Shown here: positions 61,013 to 64,000 of the stretch, piece by piece
Layout: each line of letters starts with the position of its first letter
Numbering within the stretch: position 1 is the first letter of the stretch
Source: Xanthomonas sontii
GTDB lineage: Bacteria; Pseudomonadota; Gammaproteobacteria; Xanthomonadales; Xanthomonadaceae
Reading direction: 5' to 3'
NCBI RefSeq assembly: GCF_040529055.1
Contig: NZ_CP132342.1
Coordinates: forward strand, 2,850,001 to 2,914,000
Length of the DNA stretch: 64,000 nt
Translations under genes and position numbers: made by a program
Notes under the pieces: generated by a model
Databases searched by the model: none
The model's input: the letters and a program-made list of their open reading frames with translations, nothing else
Told to the model about the DNA's origin: nothing

Positions 61013-61361
61013 ATTGCATCGAACGCCGTCGCGGCTGAAGCCGCTCCTGCAGGAACTTGCGGCGAGTGGGCTGGGGCACTGTGGGGGACTTCAGTCCCGA
61101 CGCGGTGCGCGATCGGAACGCGCACCGCTTCGCTCGTCGCGGCTTCAGCTGCGCTCCAGAACACATGGACGCACGACGCCCACCTCCAGATTCATCCACA
61201 GCGCATGTGGATGGCCACTGCGCAAACATGTGGATAACTGTCGGCGCGCCTTGCGGGGCAAGCCTGTCAAGCCGTGTGGCGAAAAATTCACCAGCTTGCC
61301 GCCAGCACCCCGAACGCCAGTGGCGATGACAGGGCATGGCGGGCACAGCGTGGTGGCGACG
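61013..61361. other. Gap with family A half-sites and a DnaA-box cluster
   Basis: 349 bases between tyrA and the small gene at 61362. Family A half-sites lie at 61022-61047 and 61080-61103, the second extending to 61135 with the same flank as the copy at 41697. The DnaA-box cluster is listed separately. No gene is seen. Confidence 0.6.
61192..61237. promoter_or_regulatory. Cluster of DnaA-box-like sites
   Basis: TGTGGATAA (61229-61237) is a perfect DnaA box (TTATCCACA on the other strand). TCATCCACA (61192-61200) has one mismatch and TGTGGATGG (61206-61214) two. The first two face each other as the palindrome CATCCACA-gcgca-TGTGGATG. No dnaA gene or AT-rich unwinding region lies nearby. Confidence 0.55.
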
Positions 61362-61574
61362 CTAGACCGCGGTCAGGGTCAACTCGCCGCCGGTGGTGAC
61401 GAACTGCTGGCCGCGGCGGATCAGCTTGCGGCCATCGGCCAGCTCGTAGCGCAGTCCGCTGTCGGCGTGCGGGTCGTGCTGCGCCTGTTGCTGGCGCGGC
61501 GCATCGCCCTGGAACTCGGTGATCAGATAGGCCTCGCCGTCGGGACCGAGGGCGGGCAATTGGCGAAAGGACAT
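61362..61574 (-). CDS. Small hypothetical protein, 70 aa
   Basis: From ATG 61574 with a perfect AGGAGG six bases before. The sequence begins MSFRQLPALGPDGEAYLITEF and contains LRYELADGRKLIRRGQQFVT, a beta-rich pattern. No family recognised. The strong ribosome site makes it very likely real. It diverges... it is on the same strand as, and 118 bases downstream of, the ABC exporter gene. Confidence 0.7.
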   Translation of the reverse strand: MSFRQLPALGPDGEAYLITEFQGDAPRQQQAQHDPHADSGLRYELADGRKLIRRGQQFVTTGGELTLTAV

Positions 61575-61692
61575 CGGAAGCCTCCTGTCGAACGCTGCAT
61601 CGAATGCGGGACGCCGGAGCGTGCGGTCGCGGGCGCGCGGACCGCAGCAGACGCGGCTCGACCGTAGTCCCGCCGCCGTTAGCGCGGCGTGC

Positions 61693-63459
61693 TCAGTCGA
61701 TGAACTGCAGGCGAGCGAGTTCGGCGTACAGCCCGTCCTGCGCCAGCAGCTCGGCGTGGGTGCCCTGGGCGACGATGCGGCCATGGTCCATCACCACGAT
61801 GCGGTCGGCCTTCAGCACGGTGGCCAGGCGGTGCGCGATCACCAGGGTGGTGCGTCCGGCCATCAGCCGCTCCAGCGCGTGCTGCACGGCGTGTTCGCTC
61901 TGCGCGTCCAGGGCGCTGGTGGCCTCGTCCAGCAACAGGATCGGCGCGTCCTTGAGCAGGGCGCGGGCGATGGCGATGCGCTGCTGCTGGCCGCCGGACA
62001 GGCGCGCACCGCGTTCGCCCAGTTCGCTGGCATAGCCGTCGGGCAATTGCCGCAGGAACGCGTCGGCTTCGGCCGCGCGCGCGGCGGCCTCGACCTCGGC
62101 TTCGCTGGCTTCGAGCCGGCCGTAGCGGATGTTGTCGGCGGCGCTGGCGGCGAACAGGGTCGGGTGCTGCGGCACCAGTCCGATCGCCGCGCGCAGTTGC
62201 AAGGGGTCCAGCGTGCGCAGATCCAGGCCGTCCACCTGCACGCTGCCCGATTGCGGATCGTGGAAGCGCATCAGCAGCGCCAGCACCGTGCTCTTGCCGG
62301 CGCCGGAGGGGCCGACCAGGGCCACGCTCTCGCCGGGCCGCACGTGCAGATCGAAGCCGTCCAGCGCCGGGTGATCGGGGCGCTGCGGGTAGCGGAAGCT
62401 GACGTTGTCGAAGCGCACCTCGCCGCGCAGCGGCTGCGGCAGCGCACGTGGCTGCGCCGGGGCGACGATCTCGGGACGTTCCTGGAACAATTCGGCGATG
62501 CGGCCCATGCCGCCGGCCGCGCGCTGCAGGTCGTTCCAGACTTCGGCCAGCGAGGCCACCGAACCGCCGCCGAACATCGCATACAGCAAAAACTGGCCGA
62601 GCGCGCCCGCACTGAGTTCGTGGGCGGCGACCTCGTGCGCGCCCAACCACAGCACCAGCACGATGGCGCCGAAGATCAACACGATGGCCGCGGCGGTGAT
62701 CAGCGCCTGTGCGCGGACCCGGCGCCGCGCCACCGCCACGGTCTGCGCCAGCGCTTCGCCGAAGCGGCCGCGTTCGTAGCCTTCGCGCGCGTAGGCCTGC
62801 ACCGTGCGCACCGCGCCCAGGGTCTCGGCAGCGAGGGTGTTGGCGTCGGCGACGCGATCCTGGCTGGCGCGCGAGATCTTCTGCAGGCGCCGCGCGCCGA
62901 GCACGATCGGCAGCACCGCCAGCGGGATGCCGAGCAGGGTGTAGGCGGCCAGGTGCGGGCTGGTCACGCACAGCATCACCACGCTGCCGACCGCGGTGAC
63001 CGTGCTGCGCAGCGCCACCGACATGGTGCTGCCGATGACCCCGCGCAGCAGTTCGCTGTCGGCCGACAGGCGCGAGACCAGTTCGCCGCTGCGGTTGCGG
63101 TCGTGGAACCCGGCATGCAGGCCGATCAGGTGCGTGTACAGGCGTTCGCGCAGGTCGGCGACCACCTTTTCGCCGAGCAGCGACACGAAGTAGAAGCGCG
63201 TGGCGGTGGCCACCGCCAGCACCACCGAGACCGCGAACAACAGGGCGAACGACTGGTTGATGAGGCCGACGTCCTCGAAGCCATGATCGATCATCTGCCG
63301 GACCGCGACCGGAAGGCTCAGCGTGGCGCTGGACGAGATCGCCAGCGCCACCAGCCAGGCGATCAGCAGGCCGCGCCGGCGACGCACGAACGGCCACAGG
63401 GTGCGCAGGCTGCCGAGTCTGCGCAGCGACTTGGCCTGGTCGGCCGACGGGGTGTTCAT
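61693..63459 (-). CDS. ABC exporter, MsbA/LmrA-like half-transporter
   Basis: 588 residues. The membrane domain (about 30-320) has six helices, with FDDVGLIN-type loops and RLSADSELLRGVIGSTMSVALRS. The ATPase has Walker A GPSGAGKST, signature LSGGQQQRIAIARAL, Walker B ILLLDEATSALDA and the switch His in VIAHRLATV. The family exports lipids, drugs or peptides as homodimers. The start ATG overlaps the stop of the YigZ gene (63456-63459), so the two are co-expressed. Confidence 0.9.
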   Translation of the reverse strand: MNTPSADQAKSLRRLGSLRTLWPFVRRRRGLLIAWLVALAISSSATLSLPVAVRQMIDHGFEDVGLINQSFALLFAVSVVLAVATATRFYFVSLLGEKVVADLRERLYTHLIGLHAGFHDRNRSGELVSRLSADSELLRGVIGSTMSVALRSTVTAVGSVVMLCVTSPHLAAYTLLGIPLAVLPIVLGARRLQKISRASQDRVADANTLAAETLGAVRTVQAYAREGYERGRFGEALAQTVAVARRRVRAQALITAAAIVLIFGAIVLVLWLGAHEVAAHELSAGALGQFLLYAMFGGGSVASLAEVWNDLQRAAGGMGRIAELFQERPEIVAPAQPRALPQPLRGEVRFDNVSFRYPQRPDHPALDGFDLHVRPGESVALVGPSGAGKSTVLALLMRFHDPQSGSVQVDGLDLRTLDPLQLRAAIGLVPQHPTLFAASAADNIRYGRLEASEAEVEAAARAAEADAFLRQLPDGYASELGERGARLSGGQQQRIAIARALLKDAPILLLDEATSALDAQSEHAVQHALERLMAGRTTLVIAHRLATVLKADRIVVMDHGRIVAQGTHAELLAQDGLYAELARLQFID

Positions 63460-64000
63460 GCGGGGGCGGGTTCCGAACAGCGGACCCGATTGCGAGTGGC
63501 GTCTCGCAGGCGGGTTTTCAAGGCGTCGACGCGATCGCGGGGCAGGCGCAGGCGCAGTTCGGCGCCGCCGGCATCGAAGCGTTCATCGAGTTTTTCCGCG
63601 GCGCAGGCGCTCAGCGCGGCGTGCACCGCGCCCAGGTCGTCGAAGCCGCAGTGCAGGGTCAGCAGGCTTAACGCGAGCAGCGGTTGCCGTGGCGCCAGGC
63701 GCAGGCATTCGGCCGCACTGCCGCCATAGGCGCGGACCAGGCCGCCGGCGCCGAGCTTGATGCCGCCGTACCAGCGCGTGACCACCACCACCACGCGGTC
63801 GAAGCCCTGGCCGTCGATCGCCGCCAGGATCGGCCGGCCGGCGGTGCCGGCGGGCTCGCCGTCGTCGCTGGAGCGGTATTCGTCGCCATGGCGGTAGGCC
63901 CAGCAATTGTGGGTGGCGTCGGCCACCATCACCTGCTGCACGAACGCCAGCGCTGCGCCGGCGTCGGCGATCGGCGCGGCGTGGGCAACGAAGCGGCTGT
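63456..64000 (-). CDS. yigZ: YigZ/IMPACT family protein (partial, runs off the window end)
   Basis: About 181 residues are visible and the N-terminus lies beyond 64000. The IMPACT signature is clear: DATHNCWAYRHG, SSDDGEPAGTAGRPIL and VVVVTRWYGGIKLGAGGLVR, followed by a C-terminal DUF1949-like domain. The family is linked to translation control; E. coli YigZ binds nucleic acid. It is translationally coupled to the ABC exporter gene by an ATGA overlap. Confidence 0.93.
   Translation of the reverse strand, partial: SRFVAHAAPIADAGAALAFVQQVMVADATHNCWAYRHGDEYRSSDDGEPAGTAGRPILAAIDGQGFDRVVVVVTRWYGGIKLGAGGLVRAYGGSAAECLRLAPRQPLLALSLLTLHCGFDDLGAVHAALSACAAEKLDERFDAGGAELRLRLPRDRVDALKTRLRDATRNRVRCSEPAPA

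Noticed and set aside
61192..61237. Chromosomal replication origin
   Set aside because: Only three DnaA-like boxes, no AT-rich segment, and no dnaA, dnaN or gyrB nearby.

Overview
The window is 64 kb of GC-rich chromosome from a member of the Xanthomonadaceae, most likely Xanthomonas or a close relative. Support comes from a tmRNA tag ending ANDDNYALAA, divergent bamE (omlA) and fur, the order recN | hrcA-grpE-dnaK-dnaJ, an efflux operon with the Stenotrophomonas smeRv / smeU1-V-W-U2-X layout, and many dispersed intergenic repeats. About 88% looks coding, mostly housekeeping genes. No database search was possible, so product names rest on motifs, length and neighbours.

Layout. 1-5.1 kb: glutathione peroxidase tail, fpr, a secreted protein, an ABC exporter and an arginine-deiminase-type hydrolase. 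5.3-6.8 kb: an ECF41 (SigJ-type) sigma factor beside a carboxymuconolactone decarboxylase/AhpD-type gene, each preceded by the same TGTCACG-N16-CGTC promoter. 6.9-9.1 kb: class I fumarase and a glutathione transferase. 9.1-12.2 kb: accessory segment with an AT-richer gene for a HEPN/AbiJ-like protein, then an IS481-family element inserted between a DUF2946 gene and its partner TonB-dependent copper receptor. 14-32 kb: pldA, a cold-shock gene, lipoproteins, tcdA, an EAL phosphodiesterase, tatD, gcdH, dnaB, a photolyase, a wax ester synthase/DGAT and an OmpA-like lipoprotein.

32.5-41.5 kb: a LysR gene divergent from a five-gene RND efflux operon matching smeU1-smeV-smeW-smeU2-smeX, with a candidate LysR operator between. 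41.5-44.5 kb: a thinly coded stretch with a diguanylate cyclase, two small genes and a strong terminator that lacks an obvious gene. 44.6-58.6 kb: an old stress and quality-control cluster, ssrA, smpB, ratA, ratB/rnfH, bamE, fur, recN, hrcA, grpE, dnaK, dnaJ. Its order resembles the ssrA-smpB-ratAB-bamE-recN-grpE neighbourhood of E. coli, but it is interrupted by a gene for a lipase-like plus subtilisin-like fusion protein (between ssrA and smpB) and by an array of 139-bp tandem repeats (between fur and recN). 59-64 kb: pdxY, a prephenate dehydrogenase with an ACT domain, a small cluster of DnaA boxes, an ABC exporter and the start of a YigZ/IMPACT gene.

The least explained items are the lipase-subtilase fusion, the HEPN-type gene in its AT-rich islet, the 139-bp array and the three intergenic repeat families. 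The ECF41 promoter pair and the smeRv-smeU1 operator are the clearest regulatory predictions.
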